From Haplomitrium mnioides (taxonomy: Eukaryota > Marchantiophyta > Haplomitriopsida > Calobryales): 29,435 nucleotides of DNA. Positions 19,916 to 29,435 of the stretch are shown piece by piece; the stretch's first letter is position 1; every line of letters starts with the position of its first letter. Under the pieces are notes generated by a model that searched no databases, had not been told where the DNA came from, and saw only the letters and a list, made by a program, of their open reading frames with translations. The position numbers and the translations under genes were made by a program. The stretch covers positions 1-29,435 of the forward strand of contig JBNGIS010005119.1 in NCBI GenBank assembly GCA_049999725.1, in the 5' to 3' direction.

Positions 19916-20378
19916 GATAGAGTTAAAAAGTTAATAAGCTTGCAATAGAGTAAAGCAAAGTAATGCTACTTCCACAAATCTCAATGAAAAAAATTTAAAA
20001 ACTTGTAATACAAGTAAGCTTGCTAGCACAATTTCAAAAAGGATGAATAAAATAGTAAAGAAACTTGCAATAAACTAAAGCTAAGTAGCACTATTTGTGC
20101 AAGTATAAATGACTAAAAGAGCTAAAAAAGTTGCAATGCAAAGAAGCTAGGTAACATGATTTCAAAGACTATGAATAGAAGAGTTAATAAACTTGGAGCT
20201 TAATAATAGAATGAAGCTAATAATGCAATTTCCACAAGTATGAATGGAGAAGCTTGGTAACTTGCAATAGAAAGAAGCTTAGTTAGAGAAACTCCAAGAG
20301 TATAGATAAAAGAGTTATTTAAATTGCAATATAATGAAGCTAAATAATGTTATTTCCACAAGGATAAATGAAAATGTT
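19916..20378. repeat. Satellite array (second block)
   Basis: The same dimeric repeat resumes after the interruption and stops at about 20378, where the copia LTR sequence begins. Words CTTGCAATA, CCACAAGTATGAATG and TTTCAAAGACTATGAATAG recur in the same order as in the main block. Confidence 0.9.
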
Positions 20379-20584
20379 TTTAAAGGAGAAAAGAATTCAA
20401 AGTAGGGAAGAATTCATTCATTATAAAGGTAATGCATGACTCATTAGCTTATCACACGTATATCCCTTCACATATCTTCAACGTATAGTTATAACCATAC
20501 GTTCTTATAATGAAATTAGATTAGTGTTCTTATTAACTAATCTAATATAACTTAGATCTTAATTATATACATTATATCTTAACA
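20379..20584 (-). mobile_element. 3' LTR of a Ty1/copia element
   Basis: On the minus strand this begins at 20584 with TGTTAAGATATAATG directly after a purine-rich tract and lies downstream of the copia pol stop. That is the usual arrangement of plant copia 3' ends. The far end is placed at the satellite boundary because I cannot see a clear CA terminus. It contains an 11-bp perfect inverted repeat (20515-20525 with 20536-20546) and a 24-bp near-palindrome (20480-20503). No second LTR is found in the window, so identity rests on position. Confidence 0.6.
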
Positions 20585-20598
20585 CTACTCCTTGGTTG
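20585..20598 (-). other. Polypurine tract of the copia element
   Basis: The minus strand reads CAACCAAGGAGTAG immediately before the TGTT of the LTR, as expected for the plus-strand primer site. Confidence 0.55.
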
Positions 20599-20748
20599 TA
20601 ATATAAGAATCTTACAAACAAACAATAAGATATAGTTATCTAAGTATACAAACTCCATCAACTCATCTATGAGGTGTTCCTATGCAAGATAAAGGTGTTA
20701 TCTTATTAAAACCCTCTCATACTCTTGTGAGGGAAAGAGTACAACCAC

Positions 20749-22094
20749 CTATATTCGTGGAAACATAGATGAATCATAATAAGACATAATAATAGTAGTA
20801 GCATCATGTTGATCGTCCAAGAGTTGAGAAGCTCGACGTAGATCAATGCCGTCACAATATAGCCGATGAAGAGATGGAGTCAAAGCCTTTGTAAACAAGT
20901 TTACTTGATTGTCCTTGCCTGCAATAACCTACACAGAAATAGTCTCATTCTGCCGCTCATGAGTAAAGAAGAATTTTGGCGCAATGTGCTTGATGTGGTT
21001 TCCTTTAATGAATCCTTTGGAAGCCTCTTCAACACATGCCAAATTGTCTTCATACAAAATAGTAAGAATAGTCAAACAAGGCAAACCAGCATGCACACAT
21101 ATATGATCAATCATCCTCCTAAGTCAAATACACTCTCTACTAGCTTCATACAATGCTATAATCTCTGAATGATTAGAAGAGGTACAAGTTAGTGTTTGCT
21201 TAGTACTCTTCCAAGATATAGCAGCATGGCTATATAAGAATACATAGCCGATTTGTGATTTTGCATCATCTAGATCAAACAAATATCCAACATTAGCATA
21301 ATTGATGAGAATTTTATCAGTGTGTCTAGGGTAATAAAATTCCATATCAATGGTGCCTTGTAAGTATCAAAAGATGCGTTTAATCTCATTCCAATGTCGT
21401 ATAGTGGGTTGTGAACTATGTCTAGAAAGCAAGTTCATAGCAAAGGAAATATTAAGACGAGTTTGGTTGGCAAGAAACATAAGAGCAGTAATGGCTGAGA
21501 CATAAGGTTTCTCAGATCCAAGTAAGGGCTCATTTTCAGTTCTCTTTCTAAACATATCTTTTTCTCGATCCAATGTACATGCCTCCACATGAGATGTAAA
21601 AAGATGAGATTTATCTATATTAAATTGTTGGAGGACCTTCTTAGTATATGTACTTTGATGCAAAAGTATGTTATGATCTTGTAAGTACTCAAATTGAAGG
21701 CCTAAGAAATAAGTAGTTTGGCCAATATCCTTCATGTCAAAAATTTTCTTAAGCATTATAATAGTATACTCAAGTAAGGATTTATGACCAAAAAGATTAA
21801 TATCATCAACACATATTGCAATAGATTAAATTCATTGTTGACATGTTTAATAATTAAGCATGGCACAATGTCGTCATGATGAAAACCCATAGCTAACATC
21901 TCTTCTTGAAATCCTTGATACCATCTTCTGTCACCTTGCTTAAGTCCATATATAGATTGCATGATCTGGCTTGTATATCCATTCTTGCCCATAGGCATAG
22001 ATTGATGCACAAGAGAGGCTAGCAGCCTTCTTGCTGATATCTGCATCGTAGGGACTATAGGTCCATGCCCAGTACTCACTCTATTGGGCTTCAT
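20749..22094 (-). pseudogene. Ty1/copia pol fragment: reverse transcriptase and RNase H
   Basis: Pol copies element RNA into DNA and degrades the RNA strand. On the minus strand, 22094-21813 gives the RT palm entry with QSIYGLKQGDRRWYQGF, the YGLKQ signature of copia RT. After one frameshift near 21812 a single frame runs to the natural stop TAG at 20751. It opens with CVDDINLFG (catalytic YVDD box, Tyr now Cys), then FDMKDIGQTTYFLGLQ, QSTYTKKVLQQF and the RNase H part GYVFLYSHAAISWKSTKQ, SSNHSEIIALYEASRECI, HIKHIAPKFFFTHE and KDNQVNLFTKAL. There are only two in-frame stops, both TGA, near 21366 (expected Arg) and 21123 (expected Trp). This is much less decayed than the methyltransferase element, so it is probably younger. 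The 5' part (gag, protease, integrase) is missing; the copia sequence stops near 22100 where a plus-strand gypsy element begins. Confidence 0.9.
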
Positions 22095-22102
22095 AGTGGG
22101 TA

Positions 22103-22703
22103 CTCAATCCAAAGATTGAGTTTACCTTAAGAGATATCCTTGGCATTGCAAAGAAAAAATTCCATGATGTGATTATCAATACTATCAAGAGGAAGAGACA
22201 ATTGGTAGAGGAGACAAAAATGACCAATACTCTGGAGACAAGAGTCACCAAGGAAGAAGAGCTAGAATTAGCTCAATGTTGCAAAAATTTTAGGATGAAA
22301 AATTCTTGAGTCATTATTCAAGAAGCCATTGGGCTCGAGCTACCACTAAGACTATAGTGAAGATTGGAGACTTTTCAATCCAGTGATTGCACTAATTTTA
22401 GAGATTAATCTTGTCTCGAAAGATATTTGCAAGCAAGGGAAGTAGCCAATCGATACCTTTTATGGATGGGTGATTCAAGTAGCCAACAACACACGAAGAG
22501 AGCTTTTTGGAGTCTGCCTAGATGTGAGAGTGAAGGTAGGAGATGTGGTCATAGAGCATAACTTCTTTGTACAGGAAGGCATTTCTTACCTAGTAATCTT
22601 TGGGCAACCTTATATTATAGCTACAAGGATGGAAACAAAAGTGTTGGTTGATGGATCTACATATGCACGAGTGAGAAGTCAAGATGGAAGGAAGGTGGTA
22701 TAG
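22103..22703 (+). pseudogene. gag end and protease region of a second Ty3/gypsy element
   Basis: Frame 22103-22309 reads KIEFTLRDILGIAKKKFHDV and INTIKRKRQLVEE up to TGA. After a gap, 22340-22703 gives WARATTKTIVKIG, EINLVSKDICKQGK, GWVIQVANNTRRELFGVC, VKVGDVVIEHNFFVQ, FGQPYIIATRMETKV and YARVRSQDGRK, the retropepsin-like strand order of this gypsy group. The codons where the catalytic D-x-G-S loop should lie (between IAL and EINLVSK, about 22390) are missing, so the active-site Asp is deleted. A TAG (expected Trp, before PIDTFYGW) also interrupts it. Inactive. Confidence 0.75.
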
Positions 22704-22990
22704 TTTCTAATTGTCCATGCAAATCAGTAGAGGAATTGAGAGAGCTTGAGAAATTATTCTCCTCCTACAATCAAAGAGGAGTTTCAGGATCTTTGACGGG
22801 TGCCACAATAAAGCAAGACTATGGTGGTACAACCGAAGAGGTGCTCTTGCTTCAAAATGAAAGTACCTTTTGTATATGAGTAGTGAAGTATTCTAAGAGT
22901 GGATTTGTTGTATATATACAACTTGTTGATTTGGTTAGATAGGAAAGAAAAAAAATTCAAGGAATTAAAAAAGACTTCAAAAAAATAGGT
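22704..22990 (+). other. Protease-RT spacer, decayed
   Basis: No open frame. The position between protease and RT implies that it is the degenerate polyprotein linker. It includes a palindromic GTTGTATATATACAAC at 22908-22923. Confidence 0.45.
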
Positions 22991-24321
22991 GTGATGGATG
23001 AAGAGGAAGAAATTGTTGGGGTATATATTGAGCAAGGGATTGAAGATCCTCTCGAGCTACTTGCTACTATTGGATTTGGAGGTGATGACAAGGTGGTGTG
23101 TTTACAATCAAGAGAACTCTATTCAACCATTGAGTCATTTGCGAGATTGGAGGCTAGAGTGGACACCAGATACAAGACATTGGAGAAGAAGGTAAAACTT
23201 GTAGCTCAACCTCTTCTCATTGATTTTAGTGAGCAAGTCAGGTAAGCTTCAAAAGAGAGGATTTTGAGAGAGATCTAAAAAATTGGGCATAAGTTTACTC
23301 CAACCACGTTGGAGGAACTAAAGGTTAGATCAGAAAAGTTTCTCTTGCCTCAAGAAGAGGATGCATTTAGAGAGATGTTCAAGAAAAATATGGAAAAGCA
23401 TTTGCTTTTGAGCATAAGGAAATAGGGTGTGTGGATCCTGATGTTGTTGCACCAATGATTATTTTTATGGTTCCACATGCACTTTGGAATTTGAAGCCAA
23501 GTCCAGTACCAAGAGCTCATCTACCAAAGCTCTTGAAGCTCTTGAAGGAGAAAATGCATATGAGTATTTTGGATCCGTCCTTTTGTCTATATTCTAGCCG
23601 ATGGTTTACAATGCTTAATAAAAGCGGGGCACTATGATTTATTCAAGATACGCAACCAGCAAATCAAGTTACCATCTGAAATATAAGGGTGGGGCCAATT
23701 GTTGGAGAGTTTGCAAAAGCATTTGCTAGAAGAGATATCCATTCTATGGGTGATCTCTCCTCTAGTTATGACCAGTTCCAACTTGCTGAAGGGAGTAGAG
23801 ATATAACAATGATGAGAACACCATTGGGTTTATTGAGAATGCACACCTTATCTCAAGGTGCTACAAATTTAGTGGCACATATGATGAATGGGATGAACAA
23901 GGTTCTGAGAGACTTTATTCCAGAAAATACTATGCCATTCCTTGATGGTATTCCAATCAAAAGATGTATAGAAGAAGATAAGATTGAAGCTTTTGATGAG
24001 AGGGTGTGTCAAAAATTTGTTATGGATCATATTTTAGATTGTGATCAAATTTTACAAAGGCTGAAAGAGGTACATCTAACATTATCAAGGGTGAAATCAT
24101 CTTTTGGAGTTCGTGAGGTTGTGATTGTTGGGCATTTATGTGGCTGGTTTGCCCAAAAACCTTATCAAAAGAAATATGTTGTCAATCAGCGACTAAAGGA
24201 TACATGTAACTCAGCTACGGAGGTACGCATATTTCTTAGGGCATGTGTTTTCTACCATGTGTGGATCCCTCATTTTGCACATGTAGCAGATCCTTTGTAT
24301 GATTTGTTGTGCAAAGGCTAG
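22991..24321 (+). pseudogene. Reverse transcriptase of the second Ty3/gypsy element
   Basis: The leader frame (22991-23245, acidic start MDEEEEIVGVY, then RYKTLEKKVKLVAQPL) precedes fingers/palm text broken by stops and frameshifts: IGHKFTPTTLEELK, VPHALWNLKPSPVPRAHLPK, SRWFTMLNKSGAL. A long open frame, 23689-24321, then carries GDLSSSYDQFQLAEGSRDIT (the LD.x.SGY.Q region), RTPLGLLRMHTLSQGATN, MNKVLRDFIPENTMPFLDG and the thumb/connection text LTLSRVKSSFGV, ACVFYHVWIPHFAHVADPLY. The catalytic F-x-D-D box reads FLDG at 23938-23949, so the second metal-binding Asp is lost. Inactive, but unambiguous as gypsy RT. Confidence 0.88.
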
Positions 24322-24864
24322 AAGTTTCGGTGGGAGGATCACCATACAAGAGTTGCGCAAAAGTTGAAGAAACTATTATCTTCTCAGCTTGTCCTTTGGA
24401 GAGTGAGTTATGAAAATGAAAAGCATGTGATATTGGCTGTAGATGCCAGCCCCATTGCTATAGGATGGGCAATAGGGCAAGATGATGAGGAAGGAAATCG
24501 ATTTGCGATTCGGTTTGGAGTCAAAGTGTTGAGCAAACGACAAAGAAGCTATCCATAGGTAAAGAGAGAGCTATAGAGGGTGGTAGCAACTATGAAAGCT
24601 GACAAAGAATACATGATTGGAGCACCACTGATTGTGGAAACAGATTGCTTACCTTTGTTGAGGATGATTACTAATTGCAACACTCTTGATATTGCAATGT
24701 TGCGCTAGATTGCTTATATCAAGTCTTTGAATCCATAATTCAAGCATATAGTAGGAAAGGATAATCCAGAAGCAGATATGCTCTCTTGAGCTCAATATGA
24801 GCAAGAAGAGGAGACGATTGAAGATATTGATGATGTAGGAACTGAATTTTATTCACGTGCATAG
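24322..24864 (+). pseudogene. RNase H region of the second Ty3/gypsy element
   Basis: Continues the pol frame after TAG at 24319. It shows VILAVDASPIAIGWAIGQ (first catalytic Asp, VDAS), RFGVKVLSKRQRSYP, a TAG, then LIVETDCLPLL (TD motif), HIVGKDNPEADMLS (KDN..AD.LS) and an acidic tail QEEETIEDIDD. This is the standard RNase H block between RT and integrase, which removes the RNA template strand. At least five in-frame stops. Confidence 0.8.
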
Positions 24865-26290
24865 AAAGGAGACAATGAGCAGAAAGAGCTATTTATGGAA
24901 GAGCTTTATAAAGGAGAGTGGTTAGATATTGGCCACTATTTGAGTACCTTGAAAAGGAGACTAGAATGGAATGAAGCTTGGTTCAAGAAAGTGAGGCAAA
25001 AATCCTACAATTATCTACTAGCAAAAGGCTACCTATAAAAGAGGGCAAAAAAAGGCCATGATATACCAAGAAAGGTGGTGTGTGAGAAAGAGGTACAAAC
25101 CAAATTGCTCCATGAGTTTCATAGTAGTTTATGGGTAAGACATAGAGGAATTCATGGGATTTTTTTCCAAATTAAAAGAAAAATGTTGGTGGAGAAACAT
25201 GTACAGGAATGTGGTTGCATGTGTTGAGTTTTGTTAAACATGTCTGATGTATTCTGATATTCGACACAGAGATGGATTACATCCAACTGATCCACTTGCT
25301 TTACATTATAACTAGGTGGTGGATCTAGTTGCTATGCCTCTTGGGGTGTGGCAAATGAAGTATTTGGTCCTGGCACGAGAAGATCTATCTAATCAAGTTG
25401 AAGGAAGAGCATTGAGAACCAATGAAATAGAAAATGTTTGTCGGTTCTTACTAGAGAATGTGGTTTCTAGATATGGTTGTGTGACTAAAATCATAGCTGA
25501 TAGAGGAGAATTGAACACTCATGAGGTTAGAGATTTCTTTCAGAGATGTGGGATTAAGCTTGCTCTCACTACAACATATAATCTTGAAGGAAATGTTAAG
25601 AGTGAGCGTGCGCATCCTCATATTGTCAAGGCTCTTGTTAAAGCATGTAGAGGGAGAGCAGGTGAGTGCCCAAAGCTGCTCCCACTTGCACTTTGGGCTG
25701 ACCGGACTACTCATAGCTCAATGGCTGGTTATATGCCAGCTGAGTTGATGCAAGGGAAAAACCAATCATGCTTGTTGAGGAGAGTATGTTGAGTTGGAGT
25801 GTCTTACCTTGGCAAGATGAGATCTCAAGAGAGGAGCTTCTTGCACTACAAATTCAACAATTAGAGAGGAGGCTTGAGGACATCAAGATAGTAGTGGAAA
25901 GGCTGAAGAGTGAAAGGCTGGAAAACAAAGAAAGATTTGACCAACAATATAGATTGAGGCCAGGTGAGCTACAAGTGAGAGATTGGGTATTGGTTTATGA
26001 CAATAGCTTGGATGACCAACATAGTACAATTCAGAAGTTCTCCAAACGCTGGTTTGGACCATATGTAGTGGTGATTGTGCATGACAATGCTACATACTCA
26101 TTGAGATAGTTGGATGAAACTTTGCTCAAAGTTTCAATTGCAGAGAAAAGGGTGAAATTATTCAAGAAATGAGACCAAGAAAATGCTTTGGAGGAGATTG
26201 GAGCTAATATGCCAATGTTTGAAGAGGAAGAGAATCCAAAAGAGCAAGACGAAGAGTTCACTTAAGAAGAAGAAGAAGAAACTCTCTGAC
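24865..26290 (+). pseudogene. Integrase of the second Ty3/gypsy element
   Basis: Integrase would insert the DNA copy. The N-terminal HHCC zinc region is degraded (HEFHSSLWVRHRG, then ECGCMC). The core from 25316 is open and retains the catalytic triad: Asp in VVDLVAMP (25322), Asp in IIADRGEL (25499) and Glu in VKSERAH (25604, 35 codons after the second Asp). LPLALWADRTTHSS and GYMPAELM complete the core. After a frameshift near 25785 the C-terminal part reads REELLALQIQQLERRLEDIK, RDWVLVYDNSLDDQ and KRWFGPYVVVIVHDNATYSL, a helix plus SH3-like barrel. It ends in an acidic tail at TGA near 26287. A TAG stands just before the core and another at 26107. Confidence 0.88.
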
Positions 26291-28051
26291 GCCAATCACA
26301 ACGTCTTCCTTCTTGGTGCATACGAGAGGATGCACAGGTTCAAAAGAGGTGGATGTTGTTTTGTGGTTTGGCTATTGTGCAAAAAAATAACAAAATAAGG
26401 GAGACATAGAGTCTTCTTACCACCAATAAATTCAAAGAAAATCACAAAAGCAGCGACAAAGCACTTTCGAGAACCTTCTAGAACAATAAATTAAGTATAT
26501 GTCAGTGCAACGTGGAAGATGCTCTGGATAGGGTGGGGAGAAAAAGGGCCAACCTATTGGCTCTTCAAGGAATCTCTAACTCACATCCAAAGATATTTTG
26601 AAGATAAAAAGAAGATGAGGGATCATTGACAACAATCATCAAGAGATACATCGGGGAGTTCAAAAGGAGTACCAAATCTATCAAAGCGAGGAGGTTAGAC
26701 AATGGAGCTCAAGTCGCTTATGGGTCAAGATATTGGCGATGGAAAGAGGATTGTTTGCTGCTCCTAACTTTTCTCTTCCAAATCCTTTCTTTGTTGGTTT
26801 GCGAATTATACCTCGAATTCATTTTCGGCAATAGATTGTTAATTTCTTGAATTTGGTTATGAACTTACCTATTCCAGTATTATTGCCAATAATCACCTAT
26901 GGGGAGCAATGGGACATCACAATCTACATTCTTACCTGATTTGGAGTGGAGTTTTCTTGGGTCTTCTTTAAAGGATACTTTGGGTAAATGTTGCATAGTC
27001 AATGTCAAATGTTTGAGTAACTTCATCAACTCATCATTTGATCATGGGTTAAAATATTTCTCTCCTGGTTCTATCTTAATTTTTCTCTGCTATACAAAAG
27101 GATTTACTTCGTGTTGTTCTTATAACAAATGAAAAAAGAGTTAAACTTTTTTAAAATAAAAACCCTAAAGAAAAGAAAAGAAGGGGTTCAGTTTTATGAA
27201 GGTTTGAAGAGTTTCCAGAGGAGGAAAGGTTCAAACAGGGTAGAGATAGAAATCTCACAAAGAATCACATCCTTGTGCAAGAAATTTCGAGTCATTTGGA
27301 GTTTTACTTACATACTTATGAGCAATTGAAGACAAAAGGGTTGAATTGAAGATAACTTTACATTTCTGATGATTGCGACATTTGTATGGTGATTCTGGAA
27401 AAAAAAAAGTACAATTGGAAAGATGACAACAAGGACTACAATCTTCCGTCAAATTGCAAATTATTTAAAGTTGGAATTGATTTGTGACAACCAATTGAAG
27501 TTGAAAAAGTATTATTGAGGTTCTTCGAGTTTACTTTTCTTTCAATATTGGAATCGTGAATTATTTCCTTATGCCAAGAGCAGTACAGAAGCAAAAATTT
27601 TGTGAGAAGACAAAGTTGAGTGTGAAATAATTTTATGTGAAATTTTAAGTCAAGATCATATGAATCAAAAGAATTATCACTTGAGCAAATCCATGAGTAA
27701 TCTTTTTTGTCTTTCAAAACAACAAATGGTTTCTGGTTGTGGTGAGCATTTTGCTGCCACTTTCTAGTTGAAATTCTATACCCAACTTCTTTGTGTCATT
27801 TGGATTTCAGACTGAGAGCTTCAGATTGAAACAACTAGCAAACCTTACATTCTCTTTGACCAAAAAGTTGAGTACAAAGGAGGGAAAATTTGCTTACCTT
27901 TCACTTTTGATTGAGAGGAATTGAAGCCACAAAGGAAATAGCCACTCAATCTTTATCCTATTTACTTCATTTCAGCATTGTAGACAACAAAGCTTCTGCC
28001 TTTCACACTACTTTCTCCACAACCATATACCTCATGTATTCCTAGACCTAG
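26291..28051. other. No gene recognised; probable 3' end or LTR debris of the gypsy element
   Basis: AT-rich with no supported coding frame. The purine run AATAAGGGAGACATAGAG (about 26393-26410) could be a polypurine tract, but I find no matching LTR pair. Frames at 26626-26850 and 26899-27132 are unlike any known family. Confidence 0.4.
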
Positions 28052-28465
28052 ATGACTACCACGAGACAATGGTTCTTTTTCAAGCTGGATCTTCAAAGTG
28101 GTTATTGGAAAACTCTTATCAAACCAAGTGGTGTGCCAAAGATAGTTTTTTGCACAAGGTATGGACATTTTGAGTGGAAGGTCCTTACATTTGGTCTCGT
28201 TAATGCTCCGGCCATATTTAAGGATCAAATGCATCAAATTTTTGATGGGTTATTGGATAAGTCAGTTTTGGTATTCTTGGATGACATCCTTATTTTTAGT
28301 AAAAAGGAAGCTGAGCATTGCAATCATCCAAAAAAGGTATTGCAAGGATTGAGCAATTGGAAGCTTTATTGCAAAATATCCAAGTGCAAATTTTGAAAGC
28401 AAGAGGTTACTTACCTAAGGCACAAGGTGTCTACGGATGGTATAAAGATGGAAGAAAAGAAATAA
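28052..28465 (+). pseudogene. Reverse transcriptase fragment of a third Ty3/gypsy element
   Basis: A single frame gives FFKLDLQSGYWKTLIKPSG, KIVFCTRYGHFEWKVLTFGL, NAPAIFKDQMHQIF, VLVFLDDILIFSK (intact F-L-D-D box, 28274-28285) and CKISKCKF. It then crosses TGA at 28394 and reads TYLRHKVSTDGIKM before ending at TAA 28463. This is the palm of a gypsy RT from a lineage different from the element at 22-26 kb. Fingers, RNase H and integrase are absent: upstream text fades near 28035 and downstream is LTR-like sequence. It is either a truncated copy or cut by the next insertion. Confidence 0.88.
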
Positions 28466-28801
28466 GAGTATTTTTAATAGTACAAGCATAAGGTTGTGAA
28501 ATTTATAAGAAAATAGATAGGAGTAAAGGAAGTGGTAGAGAGTCACTTTTAGGGTTTAAATTAGAAGTGACTTGTAAGTGAAGAAAGAGGGATGACAACC
28601 TCTTCTCTTGTATAAATAGAAGGGCTTCTTAGCTTCACTCCTTATTCTAGAGTTCCTCTCAATTTGGTTTGGCTCTTTGGTTGCTTGGCTTTGGCTAGCA
28701 CTCTTGGCTTTGGTTTGCTTATTGACCTTGAGTTGTGTAACTCTATTAGAGTTTTCTTGAAGTGTTACTTGTTTGGAAGTCGGTCTTTGAGTTTGTTTAC
28801 A
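28466..28801 (+). mobile_element. LTR-like promoter/leader of a fourth element
   Basis: Upstream of the gag at 28831 lies a segment with a good TATAAATA box (28611-28618), a T/G-rich transcribed stretch and an end in TTTACA at 28801. TGGTATAACTAC follows two bases later; its TGGTAT start resembles a tRNA-iMet primer-binding site. This is the arrangement expected of a 5' LTR plus primer-binding site, but its partner LTR lies outside the window and the 5' boundary is not defined. Confidence 0.45.
28611..28618 (+). promoter_or_regulatory. TATA box of LTR-like region
   Basis: TATAAATA after a GTGAAGAAAGAGGGATGACA-type upstream stretch and about 220 bases ahead of the gag ATG. Confidence 0.5.
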
Positions 28802-28830
28802 TTGGTATAACTACGGCTCTCTTTGGTGGA

Positions 28831-29435
28831 ATGAAGAATAGAGAAGCAATGATGCAAGCGATGCAACAACAAATTGAACATCTTTCTCGCCTTCTAGAAG
28901 TTCAAATGTAAATAAGGAAGAGGGCACATTTTCAAGAAGAAGAAAGTAATGTGTGGTTTCCCAAACCAAAAGCATATGATGGGAAGATGGTTTTTAGCGT
29001 ATCTGAGAGTTTCTTGTTTGATTGCAAACAATATTTTGAGGCTACCAATATAAGAGAGGATGGTTGAAGAATTCTATTTGTTGCAAGTCAATGGGAGGGA
29101 GTGGCAAAAACTTGGTGGAGATATCAAACTGAGCAAGCTCAACGTGGAATGGTTGCTCCAATTGCTTCTTGGCAAGAGTTTAAAGAAGCAACAACTCTAA
29201 GATTTAGGGCTCTAGATGCTACAAAGGTGGCAAGAGATTGCTTGGTAGAATGGAAGCAACTTGGTACGGCAAGGAGCTATGTCATGCAATTTCAGAATAT
29301 CATTATGCAAATTCCTAATATGGGCAAAGGAGAAGCTTTAAATTGTTTTGTTCAAGGATTGAAGCCTCGCACTAGAATAGAAGTGACAATGAGAGAGCCC
29401 TCTTAGCTAGAAGAAGCAATGAGCATGGCTGAACG
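28831..29435 (+). pseudogene. gag of a fourth (Ty3/gypsy) element, cut by the window end
   Basis: Gag assembles the particle that packages element RNA. The start is ATG 28831; the first codons form a glutamine-rich helix (MMQAMQQQIEHLSRLLEVQM). One frame continues to the window end through three stops: TAA 28909, TGA 29065 and TAG 29404. The body shows VWFPKPKAYDGK, CKQYFEATNIRED, ASQWEGVAKTWWRYQTE, SWQEFKEATTLRFRA, VARDCLVEWKQLGTARSYVM and FQNIIMQIPNMGKGEALNCF. This is the Retrotrans_gag pattern: F.G...V..W, A..WW, W..F...F, Y...F, G L K. No frameshift is seen, so with only three stops it is comparatively young. Two stops sit where CAA or CGA would be expected. Confidence 0.85.

Noticed and set aside
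17325-20378. CRISPR-like array
   Set aside because: The units are contiguous diverged monomers with no constant repeat separated by unique spacers, in a plant-like context; it is a satellite.
26899-27132. Plus-strand frame of 77 codons after the gypsy element
   Set aside because: No family resemblance. It may be LTR or untranslated sequence; there is not enough to call it a gene.
27962-28237. Minus-strand 91-codon frame
   Set aside because: It is antisense to the third gypsy reverse transcriptase, which has clear RT motifs on the plus strand.

Overview
The window looks like repeat-dominated nuclear DNA from a land plant with a large genome (gymnosperm- or fern-like is my guess; no species can be fixed). 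It is AT-rich and has no intact host gene, rRNA or tRNA that I can see. Nearly every protein signal is a retrotransposon remnant broken by stops and frameshifts. Other components are microsatellites, a 3-kb satellite array and an assembly gap.

Layout. A (CT)n(CA)n microsatellite (13-108) opens the window. A long minus-strand decayed reading frame (2759 to 687) encodes an unrecognised, partly coiled-coil protein of about 690 codons; its stops are mostly TAG. From 2760 to 6204 I see no gene. From 6205 to 15232 lies a decayed Ty3/gypsy-like element: a partial 5' LTR (6205-6434), a 61-bp tandem repeat, a long non-coding stretch with an N gap (9074-9083), then gag (10675-11682), a zinc-knuckle segment, a retropepsin-like domain (about 12585-13055), a cytosine-5 DNA methyltransferase domain (13421-13935), an integrase tail (14002-14340), a PHD-finger remnant (14399-14540), and a 393-bp 3' LTR (14712-15104) followed directly by a truncated second LTR copy. 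Reverse transcriptase, RNase H and the integrase core are missing between 13935 and 14002.

The stretch 15233-17324 holds nothing I can name. A dimeric satellite with monomers of about 60 bp fills 17325-20378, with one non-satellite interruption. It abuts the LTR of a minus-strand Ty1/copia element (20379-22094) that retains part of RT and all of RNase H. At about 22100 this meets a plus-strand Ty3/gypsy element (22103-26290) with gag/protease, RT, RNase H and integrase, all decayed. After 1.7 kb without a recognised feature come a third gypsy RT fragment (28052-28465) and the start of a fourth element: an LTR-like promoter and a gag running off the window end.

The most notable content is the gypsy-like element that carried its own DNMT3/DRM-like cytosine methyltransferase and a PHD chromatin reader. 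Together these suggest a transposon able to write and read chromatin marks. The copy here is dead: the methyltransferase is frameshifted and lacks its middle. Family assignments rest on motifs recognised by eye; no database search was run.
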